Source: Limnomonas spitsbergensis
Lineage: Eukaryota; Chlorophyta; Chlorophyceae; Chlamydomonadales
DNA length: 64,000 bases
Direction of reading: 5' to 3'
Assembly: GCA_037349105.1 (NCBI GenBank)
Contig: JAYJMM010000036.1
Span: 930,001 to 994,000 of the forward strand
In this document: positions 33,501 to 45,500 of the stretch, in pieces
How the letters are laid out: the number at the start of each line of letters is the position of its first letter
Position numbering within the stretch: the first letter of the stretch is position 1
Translations under genes and position numbers: made by a program
The notes under the pieces: generated by a model
Database searches by the model: none
What the model was told of the DNA's origin: nothing
What the model saw: only the letters and a program-made list of their open reading frames with translations

Positions 33501-36500
33501 TTAGGGCTAAGGGTATACTGTAGGATCTCCTGTTTTGCTGGTGGGTAGGGGTTTAGGGCTAAGGGTATACTGTAGGATCTCCTGTTTTGCTGGTGGGTAG
33601 GGGTGAGGCGTGTGGTGCCAGGCAACAGGTGGGCACCATCCAGGCCTGCCTGTCAAGCTGGAGGTTAAATGCAGCTCGGGCCCATTCCTTACAAGCTTTC
33701 ATTGGTATAGTGTGGCCTACAACCTTATCCCATACACGGTGTCCCATACAGAGGCAAAAACAAAAATTAGACAGGCAAGAATGGCCTCTTGCTGACCCCC
33801 GTCACAACCCTGGACACACCCCTGTTACCCACACCCTAGTCCTAAAGGCCCCTACGTCCCTAGGGGTGACTGAAGTTTAGAGGCTGTTGAGGCAATTGCA
33901 GCTCAACGGCTGAAACAACCTCTCGAAGGCAAAGCCTTAATCCCCATGATGCTCTGCATTGTACCCGGAACAGTGATCCGTCTTTATGCCCTCTTTCTCG
34001 AGCACAGTGCTGGCTATTGAGGCTGCCTCTAACTGTGAATCTTGACCCCATCCAGCCTGCCTTTGACCCTTAGGCATTGAACCCTTAGCCCTGAATCCTT
34101 AGGCCCTGAACCCTTAGGCCCTGAACCCTTAGGCGTTGAACCCTTCGGCCTTGAACCCTTCGGCCTTGAACCCTTAGGCCTTGGACCCTTAGGCCCTGAA
34201 CCCTTACGCCTTGAACCCTTACGCCTTGAACCCTTAGGCCCTGAACCCTTCGGCCTTGAACCCTTAGGCCCTGAACCCTTCGGCCTTGAACCCTTAGGCC
34301 CCGAACCCTTCGGCCTTGAACCCTTAGGCCCTGAACCCTTAGGCCCTGAACCCTTAGGCCCTGAACCCTTAGGCCCTGAACCCTTAGGCCCTGAACCCTT
34401 AGGCCTTGAACCCTTAGGCTCTGAACCCTTACGCCTTGGACCCTTTGGCCTTGAACCTTTGGCCCTGAACCCTTAGACCCTTAGGGTTTGAACCCTTATA
34501 CTGCTGCCCTGCCTCTGCCCTCATAGGGACCATTGGACGCTCCTCTTGCAAGAAGAACCTCTCTCAATCCTCCATGGAGGCCTCAACCCTGGGTGAGGGA
34601 TCGGGGCATGTTATGATATAAGTAACATGGGTAGGGAAGCCTCGATGTTCAGATGTTCTGATATGATTTAAACAAACAATGGGTGCGGAGTCCAGAAATG
34701 GGTGAGGGAGCCGTGCATGATATAATGCTAAAATTTTAACAGTATGGGTGAGGAAGCCAGAAATGGGTGAGGATGTCGCGTATGTTATTCCAGGGGTTAC
34801 CCCGGGTTGTTCTGTGACATTTGAAAAATAATGGGTGCGGAGACCAGAAATTGGTGAGGAAGCTAGGTATGTTCAAAAATGGATGTTACCAGCCTGTTTT
34901 GAATTTGGAAGTATGCGTTGATTGAAATAAATTTGCCTCGTCTGTCGAGGCTTGATTTTGAGGCCAGGCAGTCGTTGCTTGTGGATTCATGCTCGATTGT
35001 TCTCCCTGCTTGAGCCCTGCCGACATTGTATGTTTCAACTTTGTGTTACATTTCCTGGCATCCCTGCAATCTTTCACTGCCGGCCCTGCAGGCATGCGGT
35101 GTGGGCCCAACCTCTCATTTATCTCGCCTAGCCCTCTTTCTCTGACCCCTTGCATAGGCCCCTCCTCTCCTTCGTCTCGCCTCGCCACCTTTTTCCGACA
35201 CCTTTCTAATATTCATTGCTCTCAGATCGCATTGAGGCCGTCCGCAGACATCTGGCCACCACAGAGCGGGACAGTGAGGACATCCAGATCATCGACTTGC
35301 TGGGGGTTGGATCTTTTGGAAAGGTGTACCGAGGGCTGTGGCGGGGGTCAGAGGTGGCCGTCAAGACGGTGAGATGGGAAGCTGGCGGAGGATTTGGGTG
35401 GGAGGGCGGTTGCAGGCCTGTGGGAGGGCGGTTGCAGGCCTGTGGGGGGGCGGGTGCAGGCCTGTGGGAGGGCGGGTGCAGGCCTGTGGTAGGGCGGGTG
35501 CAGGCCTGTGGGAGGGCGGGTGCAGGCCTGTGGGAGGGCGGGTGCAGGCCTGTGGGGGGGCAGGTGCAGGCCTGTGGGAGGGCGGGTGCAGGCCTGTGGG
35601 AGGGCGGGTGCAGGCCTGTGGGAGGGCGGGTGCAGGCCTGTGGGGGGGCGGTTGCAGGCCTGTGGGAGGGCGGGTGCAGGCCTGTGGGAGGGCGGTTGCA
35701 GGCCTGTGGGGGGGCGGGTGCAGGCCTGTGGGAGGGCGGGTGCAGGCCTGTGGGAGGGCGGGTGCAGGCCTGTGGGGGGGCGGGTGCAGGCCTGTGGGAG
35801 GGCGGGTGCAGGCTTGTGGGAGGGCGGGTGCAGGCCTGTGGGAGGGCGGGTGCTCGCCTGTGGGAGGGCGGGTGCAGGCCTGTGGGAGGGCGGGTGTAGG
35901 CCTGTGGGAGGGCGGGTGTAGGCCTGTGGGAGGGCGGGTGCTGGCCTGTGGGAGGGCAGGTGCAGGCTTGTGGGAGGGCGGGTGCAGGCCTGTGGGAGGG
36001 CAGGTGCTGGCCTGTGGGAGGGCGGGTGCTCGCCTGTGGGAGGGCGGGTGCAGGCCTGTGGGAGGGCAGGTGCAGGCCTGTGGGAGGGCGGGTGCTGGCC
36101 TGTGGGAGGGAGGGTGCTGGCCTGTGGGAGGGCGGGTGCAGGCCTGTGGGAGGGCAGGTGCTGGCCTGTGGGAGGGCGGGTGCTCGCCTGTGGGAGGGCG
36201 GGTGCAGGCCTGTGGGAGGGCAGGTCCTGGCATGTGGGAGGGGTAGAGGGTGGTGGGGGTAGGCACGATGCGCTGGGTGGGTGTAGCTGAGGGCTAATGC
36301 GGCAGTGCCTGAGATTTTGAAGTCCTGTAGATGAGGACATTGTTACCAGGGGGAGCTGTATGGATAAAATCCCATTTTTCTTTATTTTAACTGTGTTTTA
36401 TAAGAAAATAAAAAACGAAAGCTTATGGGTGTTTTGACTTGTTCAAAGGGTGGTTAACGTAGACTTGTTAAAAGGGTGATTAACGTAGACTTGTTAAAAG

Positions 36501-39500
36501 GGTGGTTAACGTAGACTTGTTAAAAGGGTGGTTAACGTAGACTTGTTCAAAGGGTGGTTAACGTAGACTTGCTAAAAGGGTGGTTAACGTAGACTTGTTA
36601 AAAGGGTGGTTAACGTAGACTTGTTCAAAGGGTGGTTAACGTAGACTTTTTAAAAGGGTGGTTAACGTAGACTTGTTCAAAGGGTGGTTAACGTAGACTT
36701 GTTTTGCCTCCATGAAATAGAAATGGATCTAGTTTTTAGCCAAAGTGCGCTTCTTTTTTTTGACGTCCCAAAAGTGGCGTTTTCAGTAGGCGCGACGACA
36801 AAAATACGTCAATCCCCTGCGGAGGCAAAGAACGTGTACGGTAAGCATGCTCTCCCATGTATTCACAAGTTTGCATTGCATAGGCACCTAGTCATCTCAT
36901 GCTTGGGGTTTTGTTCATCGGACAAGTACCATACATTTGAATTGCATCCAGTTGGCCTCCCCTCAGGTACTGGTTTTTATCAATTATTTATTGTAAGGCT
37001 GACGTCATGGGGAAAGAATGTCAACAATATCGGTTTTCTACTGGCAGCTGGCCACGACAATCAATGACTCATATTTATTGCCCCCCTCAGCCCTAAGTAA
37101 CCTTAGTTATGAGGGAAGGCTACGCACATTTACAGTTGTTATTGAAGTATGAATTCGTAACATATTGTCTGCATGTCTCCTTCATCCTGATTGGTGATTC
37201 ACACACATGCAGATCCTGCTCCCTGCCAATATGGGTGAATCGGCTAAACGTGAGAAGATGGCAATCATGGAGGCGGCCATCAGCTCCTCCTTGACACACC
37301 CAAACATTGTTCAGGTAAGCAGAGGGCATTCATGGACATGAAACCTGTTCCTCTTCTACGTGGAGAGCAGGTTTTGGGCCCCGGGCGGGCTGTGGCCAAT
37401 TGAACCGGTGAAACAATAAGGCGCCTGGGCCCCCACCCCTCCCTGCACAGTGGGGCTAGGGCGCTAATTGAACCGGTGAGACGGTGAGGGGCCCGGGCCC
37501 CCACCCCTCCCTGCGGAGTAAGGCTAGGGCGCTAATTGAACCGGTGAGGCAGTGAGGGGTCCGGGCCCCCACCCCTCCCTGCGGAGTGGGGCTAGGGCGC
37601 TAATTGAACCGGTGAGGCAGTGAGGGGTCCGGGCCCCCACCCCTCCCTGCAGAGTAAGGCTAGGGCGCTAATTGAACCGGTGAGGCAGTGAGGGGTCCGG
37701 GCCCCCACCCCTCCCTGCAGAGTAAGGCTAGGGCGCTCATTGAACCGGTGAGGCGGGAAGGGGCCTGGGCCCCCACCCCTCCCTGCAGAGTGGGGCTAGG
37801 GCGCTAATTGAACCGGTGAGACGGTGAGGGGCCGGGCCCTTACTCCTCCCTGCAGAGTGGGACTAGGGCGCTAATTGAACCGGTGAGGCGAGAAGGGGCC
37901 CGGGCCCCCACCCCTCCCTGCAGAGTGGGGCTAGGGCGCTAATTGAACCGGTGAGGCGGGAAGGGGCCTGGGCCCCCACCCCTCCCTGCAGAGTGGGGCT
38001 AGGGCGCTAATTGAACCGGTGAGACGGTGAGGGGCCCGGGCCCTTACCCCTCCCTGCATGGAGGTGCTGTCGCGCTAATTGAATCAGTGAGATGTTAAGG
38101 GGCCCTGCCCCCACCCCTCCCTGCAGGGTGGGGCTAGGGCGCTCATTGAATCGGTGAGGCGGGAAGGGGCCCGGGCCCCCACCCCTCCCTGCAGAGTAAG
38201 GCTAGGGCGCTCATTGAACCGGTGAGGCGGGAAGGGGCCTGGGCCCCCACCCCTCCCTGCAGAGTGGGGCTAGGGCGCTAATTGAACCGGTGAGACGGTG
38301 AGGGGCCCGGGCCCTTACCCCTCCCTGCATGGAGGTGCTGTCGCGCTAATTGAATCAGTGAGATGTTAAGGGGCCCTGCCCCCACCCCTCCCTGCAGGGT
38401 GGGGCTAGGGCGCTCATTGAATCGGTGAGGCGGGAAGGGGCCCGGGCCCCCACCCCTCCCTGCAGAGTAAGGCTAGGGCGCTCATTGAACCGGTGAGGCG
38501 GGAAGGGGCCCGGGCCCCCACCCCTCCCTGCAGAGTGGGGCTAGGGCGCTAATTGAACCGGTGAGGCGGGAAGGGGCCTGGGCCCCCACCCCTCCCTGCA
38601 GAGTGGGGCTAGGGCGCTAATTGAACCGGTGAGACGGTGAGGGGCGTCCCTGCAGAGTGGGGCTAGGGCGCTAATTGAACCGGTGAGGCGGGAAGGGGCC
38701 TGGGCCCCCACCCCTCCCTGCAGAGGGGGGCTAGGGCGCTAATTGAACCGGTGAGGCGGGAAGGGGCCCGGGCCCCGGGCCCCCACCCCTCCCTGCAAGG
38801 TGGGGCTAGGGCGCTAATTGAACCGGTGAGACGGTGAGGGGCCCGGCCCCCACCCCTCCCTGCAGGGTGGGGCTAGGGCGCTAATGGAACCGATGAGACG
38901 GTAAGGGGCCCGGGGCCCCACCCCTCCGGAGGTGCTGTGGCGCTATGCCTCTAATGGTAAGAACCGTAAACCTAGCTCCCAGCCTAGGCAGCGAGCTGCC
39001 CTTGTGAACCAGGTGTGATGAGCTGGAAGGGACTGGAAGGGATTTGAAAGCAGAAGTTGAGTAAAGTAGGAATGGGGTTTTAGGGGACAAGTGATCCAGG
39101 GCAACAGGCCTACACCCCACACCACTGTCCCCCAGACAAGGATTAGCAGCGATCTAAGCTGTGGAGATATTATCCCTCCTCAGAGCTTCCCAAGTATCTC
39201 ATGCCTCTCATCTCATCTGTACATTTGCCCCCCCCCCACAAACCACCACCACCACCGCCGTTCTTAACATTTGTTATCATGCCCCTTCCCGCCCCCTCAC
39301 CCTGCCCGCTCATTTCTTGCCCCTCCCCTGTCCCTCCCCCTCCCCCTGCCCGCTCATTATACGCCCCTCCCCTCCTGCTCCACTGATTCCATGCAGACAT
39401 ACACCTACTCTATCAAGCCTATCAGGAACTCCGTGGAGCTCACCTCAGAGTCACTAGGGTCCCTCGCACAGTAAGTGTACTGCATGGGGCAGGATGTACA

Positions 39501-42500
39501 CCGTTTGTGCAATAAATAGACTGCGGATAAATACTAGCCTCCTATTTTTTAATATGACTAGTTAGGGATGGAATCTTACAGCGGGTTGTATGAGCTGCGT
39601 AATCCGTACATCACACCTGGGTCCTGGGCCTTGGGGGGCACTCGCCCCCGGTTGCCTTTTTGGTTTGGTTACACCCTAAACCCTTAACCTCAGAGTCACT
39701 AGGGTCCTTCGCACAGTGAGTTTACTTCATGGGGCAGTATGTGGGCCTGGAGCATTGTAACCTAAACCCTAAACCCTCAACTAGGGGGATGTGGGCAGGG
39801 AGCATTGTACCCTAAACCCTAAACCTCCAACCCTAAACTAGCAGGATGTGGGCATGGAGCATTGTACCTGAACCCCGTAACCCTAAACTAGCAGGATGTG
39901 GGCATGGAGCATTATACCCTCTTGAAGCCTGACTGACTTATTACGGCCGTGTGAGCGCTTGTTGGTTGTGTGCCTTTCCTGTTCCTGCTCGCCTTTTCTC
40001 GGCAGACGACGAGGGCCGAATTCGCACCCGGGCTGTTTTCTTTGTTTGCGTCTCAGGTTTTCTAGGGTTGGGCGGCCGGCCTCACACCTTGTGAAGTCCA
40101 AGCAAAAGCACTTGATGGGTCAGGACGGAGCATTGTACCCTAATGAATCCTTTACACCATTGTGTGCGTATGTTTTGATGGAAAGCGTACTGCACTCTAT
40201 TGGTATTCATGAACCCCATTGTTTACAAACGGCGTAATGGGGTTGATTGTGTGTGATGATTAGGGGCATAGACTGGGTACCAGGTAGCAGCCTGGAAACC
40301 CAGGTGACGGAGTGGTCTCAAACCATAGGGGAGCAGGGTCAGGGGCAGAAATGATCATGCCGCACCCTGGTATGTTTTGCATCCTCTCCAGATGTGCCCA
40401 GGTGTCTTGATGAGCACCTGTGTTCCTTTTTCAGCTTCAAGTTCAACTTGAGGAGGCCGTCCAGCGGCCGCCAAAGGCCCAGTGAGGACCAAACCTGGCC
40501 CGGCCTTCACCTACTGACCAAGGCAGCAGGGCTGGCCACGAATAGGGCCTCCCGGCCAGCAGCCGGAGTTTCGCTGACCAGTAGCTGACCAGTAGCTGAC
40601 CAGTAGCTGAACCACGAATGAATAAACTCTGAGGAGCACGCGTCCACCTGGAAGCATAGTTTGGACATGTTGTCTAACTGAAAGATCTGCCTGTTTTGTT
40701 CATTCGGTGGACATGGCTGCATCCCCCTAAACCCTGTTGCATGCCCCCCGCATTCGGTGCTGCAGGTTGTCCTCAAACCCTAAACCCTAAACCCCCTTTT
40801 TTTCTTCTACTGCATAGTTTGGAAATGTTTTCTACTTGCAGCACGCATCTGCCTGTTTTGTTCATTCGGTGGACATGGCTGCATTCCCCTGTTGCATGCC
40901 CCCCGCATTCGGTGCTGCAGGCTGTCCCTAAACCCTCACCCCCCTTTTTTCCTTCTGCAGGCTGTCCCCAATGTCCGGCGCAGCAAGCCAGTTGTGCGTC
41001 GGACATGCAAGCAGCGAAATATCTGAACAGCAGGAGAAGCAGGAGGCACAGATTTCCTCCTTTGAGGTGAGACCTCGGGTTGTTGCTATTTTAAATTAAG
41101 GTCGGGACAGGTTTTGTCTTGTGCATGGGGCAAAGACTTTTTTGTATCGTGGGCTCGGAATTAAGGTTTATCTTCCAAGGTGAAGTTAAGCGTGGAAGGG
41201 CATTTTTTTGTTACTCGGCTACATGTCAGCTACCTACCGGCCTCTGGCAGGAGGCCATGTTTGTCGCCAGTTATGCTGCTTTGGCCGCGAGTCGCAGGCC
41301 AGACTAAGGATGGTCCCAATCAGGCTTTTGGCGGTCTCGGGGCGGCCTGCTGAAGGTGGCTTGGAAGCCCAAAAAATAAAATTTGCTCCAGGGATGGAAG
41401 GATGGTGGCATTGGTTGCTTCTTTTTTTGTTTAGGTGCATGAGCCATTGAGCCGATGGACAGAGGACACCCTGGTGCGCAGCATGGTCATTGTTTTAGCT
41501 GCGTTGCCTGCCTGCCTGCTGTTGCCTGTCTGCTGTTGGCTGCTGGGCAATCTGATTTGAAGCCCCCTGGCCCCCCCACTCCTTGTTGATCGGCTACCTT
41601 AAAGTGCAGAGGAAAAGGAGCGGTACATTTATATGCACTGGAAGCGAGCAAAATGTACAGCTTTTGCCGTACCATGATCACATACGGCAAGTGCACTGAA
41701 CGTCAAAGGTTGGACGATCGTCAAAGGTTGGACGCGCGACGAAGGCTAGACCAATCAGAGGATGTAAAGGCCCGATCCCTTCCCTACCTCACCAAGCGTA
41801 TTCCTCCCCTCCGCCCTCCTTCTTCATGGCTGCCTGACATGTGTTGCCTGCCTGCTGCCAGCTATCGGGCGAAAATGATGAACCTGTTGAATACATCTGA
41901 CCCCCTCCCCCAGGCCCTCTCAGCTCCTTTTCCTCCCCTCCCGGCCCCCTACTTCCTCATGCCGCCTCCCCCTCCCATGCCGCCTCCTTCCCCCCCCTCC
42001 CCCCCTCCTCCCGGCTCCCTTATTCCTCATGCTGCCTCCCCCTCCCATGCCTCCTCCTGCCCTTCCCTCCCGTGAGTAGGTACGACTTGTCCTGGAGTTC
42101 TGCAACCTCGGCTGCCTGCGCAACGCACTGGATGGCAGCTTGTTCTTTCAAGAGTACGGCTTCAACTTCAGGCGGGTTCCCTGGCCAGGGTCGGAAAGAG
42201 ACAGGCGCCCTGTGTAGGGGGAATGCTGGTACGGGTGCGAGCTGCACTGCCACTTGGAAATATTGTGCAAGTCGTCATAGTGGCGGTGCAGCTTGTATCA
42301 GTGCACATACCCTACAATGCAGCTTGTATCAGTGCACATAACCTAAAACAATGCAGCTCATATCAGTTACCTACTACAAAGTTGAGTTCAGTCTTGAGGC
42401 AGGTCTTTGGTCCCGTCAGCAATAATCTGAGCAATGTCAGTTGAGCAATCCAGGTTTGATTTCAGTCACTTGGCCATTTACCCGGAGAGTGGGTGGTCCC

Positions 42501-45500
42501 CACCCTCATCTCCCCCACTGGCCCCCTCCCCTCCCACTCTCTCCCCCCAATTGTATATATTCTCTTGCCCCCCCCCCCCTCCCCCTCTCCCCCCCCTGTT
42601 TCTCTCTCACTTGCCCAGCCCCTCCACTCTCCCCCCCCATTGTATCTCTCTCTCTTGACCCCCCCCTCCCCCCTCTCACCCTCTCCCCCCCATTGTACCC
42701 CCCCCCCGTGGCTTGCAGGGCGGTTCTGGACACAGGCTGCGACATTGCACGGGCCATGCTCCACCTCCACCGGGGAAACGTTCTGCATATGGACCTCAAG
42801 TCACAGAATGTCATGTGAGCATGCACAATGGAGGCTTAAGTGAATCCTACATGGCATGTGATTGCGTAGGGATAAGGTTCGCTGGACCCTACTCAAGTCA
42901 CAGAATGTCATGTGAGCATGTACAATGGAGGGTCACCCTACATGGCATGTGCTTCTGTAGGGATAAGGTTTGCTGGACCCTACTCCAGTTTAGAACGGTG
43001 CATACCCGCTGGGCCCTGCTGATCGCTCGGCCACGTGGGGCTCGTATGGAATGATTAGGCTAAATCCCAGCTACCATGCACAGCCTGGGCCATGGTGCAG
43101 CCATGCCATCCTCCTACGTGAGGGGACAGGAACATGGACCCACCCCCCTACTCCAGTGTTTCCTTAGACGGTTGTGAGTCCACCTAGGTTGGGCCGCCCC
43201 GCGGCCGCCAAAGGCCCGATTGGGACCAAACCAGGACCGGACTACTACTGGTGCACAAGGTAGTTTGACTGGCCACAGCTGGGGGCTCTGGCCAGAGGCC
43301 AGAGTGTAGCTGACGTGTAGCTGAGTCAGGAGGGGGAAAAACTGCTCTACACAGTATAGCACAGGCAGTGGTAAGAGGCCTAAAAACGAGGGCGTACAAA
43401 CTGTCAGGCAGACGGGTAGACTGACAGACAATGTCAAAGGACCAGGAGCAGGCATAAGACTAGGACCCGACTCGCATCCAGGATTCCAGGGACGATCACA
43501 CACAGTCACACGCATGGCATCCAGCAGGGGTACTGGACAGAAGACACACGCAAACTGTCACGGGACCACGACCAGGCAAACAGATCAACTTGTTGACATG
43601 AATTCAAAAGGGCAACTTTTGATGTTGTAACAACAACATAAATCAAGCTTACTCAAAGTGTGACCAGAGTAACTCCTGGTGTACTCAAAGTGTGACCATA
43701 GCAACTCCTGGTGTAACAGAACCTTTAAAGGTTACATCATGCTGCTGGGAATTTAGGCCTGCCAGGAAAAGCAGGCTACGCGTGCTGCCGAGTTTGAAGT
43801 GGCTGTAGCTAGCAGGGTGCTGCAGGGTGTCAACCAGCGGCCACTCGGTAGATGCCAGGGGGTCCCAGGCTGGCAAACGTCAGGCAATCCAGGATTGAGG
43901 TTTTAAGCTGACCTTTACCTCTCCCCTCTGGAATTGTCCGAAACCCAATATTACGTTTTTGTTACTCTATTTTATTTTTCTCAATGACCCACCCCATGTC
44001 CTTTGTTGAACGAGGACGCAAAGTATTCAGCCTATTTGCCACCTATGAACAGATACCCTGAAACCTCACCCTCCCTCCTTTCGGCAGGCTGACAAAGACG
44101 CATTCCCAAGGGCCTGGCGGCGGTCGGGGGATGGTTGCCAAGGTCGCAGATTTTGGGCTGTCCGTCTCTCTCGACCCCTTCCAGTCCCACATGTCCAGCT
44201 TGTACCAGGGCACCCTCACGCACATGGCCCCTGAGGTGAGCACCCCCCACTCCCTAGCCAGGTCAACATGAACAATCGGCCACTAGCAGTGATTCTTATA
44301 GCGTGCTTCAGCCACAATTCAGCTACACCACAGCCTACGGTCGTGGGGGCCTGGCGCAACAAGGCCCTGCTAGGGCCACCGGCCATATGTTCGTCAAGAC
44401 TTTCCCCCAATCGGCCCAGTGGTGGCTTCCCGGCGGCCCCCTACAGGTGGTCTTGTGCCCAGTAAAAGAAACACTGGCCACTAGTACCGTGCAGTGTTTC
44501 TTTTTTCGTGACTCGGCTGCATATAAGTTACACTCGGGCCCCTGGCCGGAGGCCTCGTTTGAGGCCAGCCTTGCTGCTCTGGCCACCAGTCGTAGGCCTG
44601 TCTAGGGCTGGTCCCAATCAGGCCTCTGACTGCAGCTTCATTTCAGCTCGGCATTTTATGCAGCACATGTACGGTGCACTCTATTCGTTTTGGGGAAATG
44701 ATTACACGGTCCCTGTTTCCTGCGCACCAGAGGGGGCAGGGAGGCAACCAGTGGTTCCTGGACGGGATTTTTGTCAAAGCGTGTAATTTGCATCCTAGAG
44801 TGTAAATCCCCCCTTGCCACGCACCCTAACAAAGCGCCACCTATCTGAAGCCGCACCTGAGCATTAGGGCAAGGCCTCTCCATGGCAGCCTCCGCGTATC
44901 CAGGGCATGCCCTTGAGCTCTTAACATCCACAATCGCCATCCAGCAGAGGAAATAAATACGATGCTTAGATTTCTGCATGCCTAAATATATACTTAAAGG
45001 CTTTTGTGGATGTCTGGGCTGAAGATCTGATCGGCTGGAAATTCATAGAAGCTGCCTGGAACGTATGTCTAGCTTGGACAGGGCAGGTATGGGTTAACGG
45101 TGCTGCTGAAGATCTGATGGACACCTCAGGCGCGTCAGGTGGGTGCTGCTGAAGATCTGACGGCCACCTCATGCGCGTCAGGTGTGGAGCTTGCAACCCG
45201 AAAGGCTTCATGTCTGCCTCTGAAACCCCCCCTGAAATCTCCCTGTTCCCCCCCTTGGACAGGGCAGGTATGGGTTAAGGGCGTGGCTGAAGATCTGACG
45301 GACACCTTATGCGCGTCAGGTGTGGAGCTTGCAACCCGAAAGGCTTCATGTCCGCCTCTGAAACCTCCCCCTGAAAATTCCCTTTGACACCTCCCCCTAA
45401 ATAAAAACCCTGCGACCTCCCTGCTCCCCCATCTGAAACCTGTTCTGCCACCTCAACCTCTGCCCCCCCCCATTAGGTTATCATGAAGGGCACGGCGAGC

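Larger units (their letters stand above)
32650..34592 (+). other. Kinase gene exons 12-13: membrane exit and signalling-helix linker
   Basis: Exon 12 finishes the membrane segment (IMLVMASN) and continues with a charged heptad-like run ([19 protein letters not shown], then [12 protein letters not shown]). It is likely to form a dimeric coiled coil like the signalling helices that follow sensor domains in other receptors. Exon 13 is a short Ser-rich spacer ([18 protein letters not shown]). The exon 12 end is taken as TTTTGCTG|GTGGGT because only that donor keeps the downstream frame sensible; GTAAGG four bases further on would change the frame. Confidence 0.8.

Noticed and set aside
32847..33600. 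CRISPR-like array of identical direct repeats
   Set aside because: The 52-bp units are contiguous without variable spacers and include exon 12 sequence in a eukaryotic gene. It is a tandem repeat.
35338..36340. Roughly 300-residue ORFs on both strands
   Set aside because: They are shadows of the 22-bp intron 14 array, which keeps several frames open.
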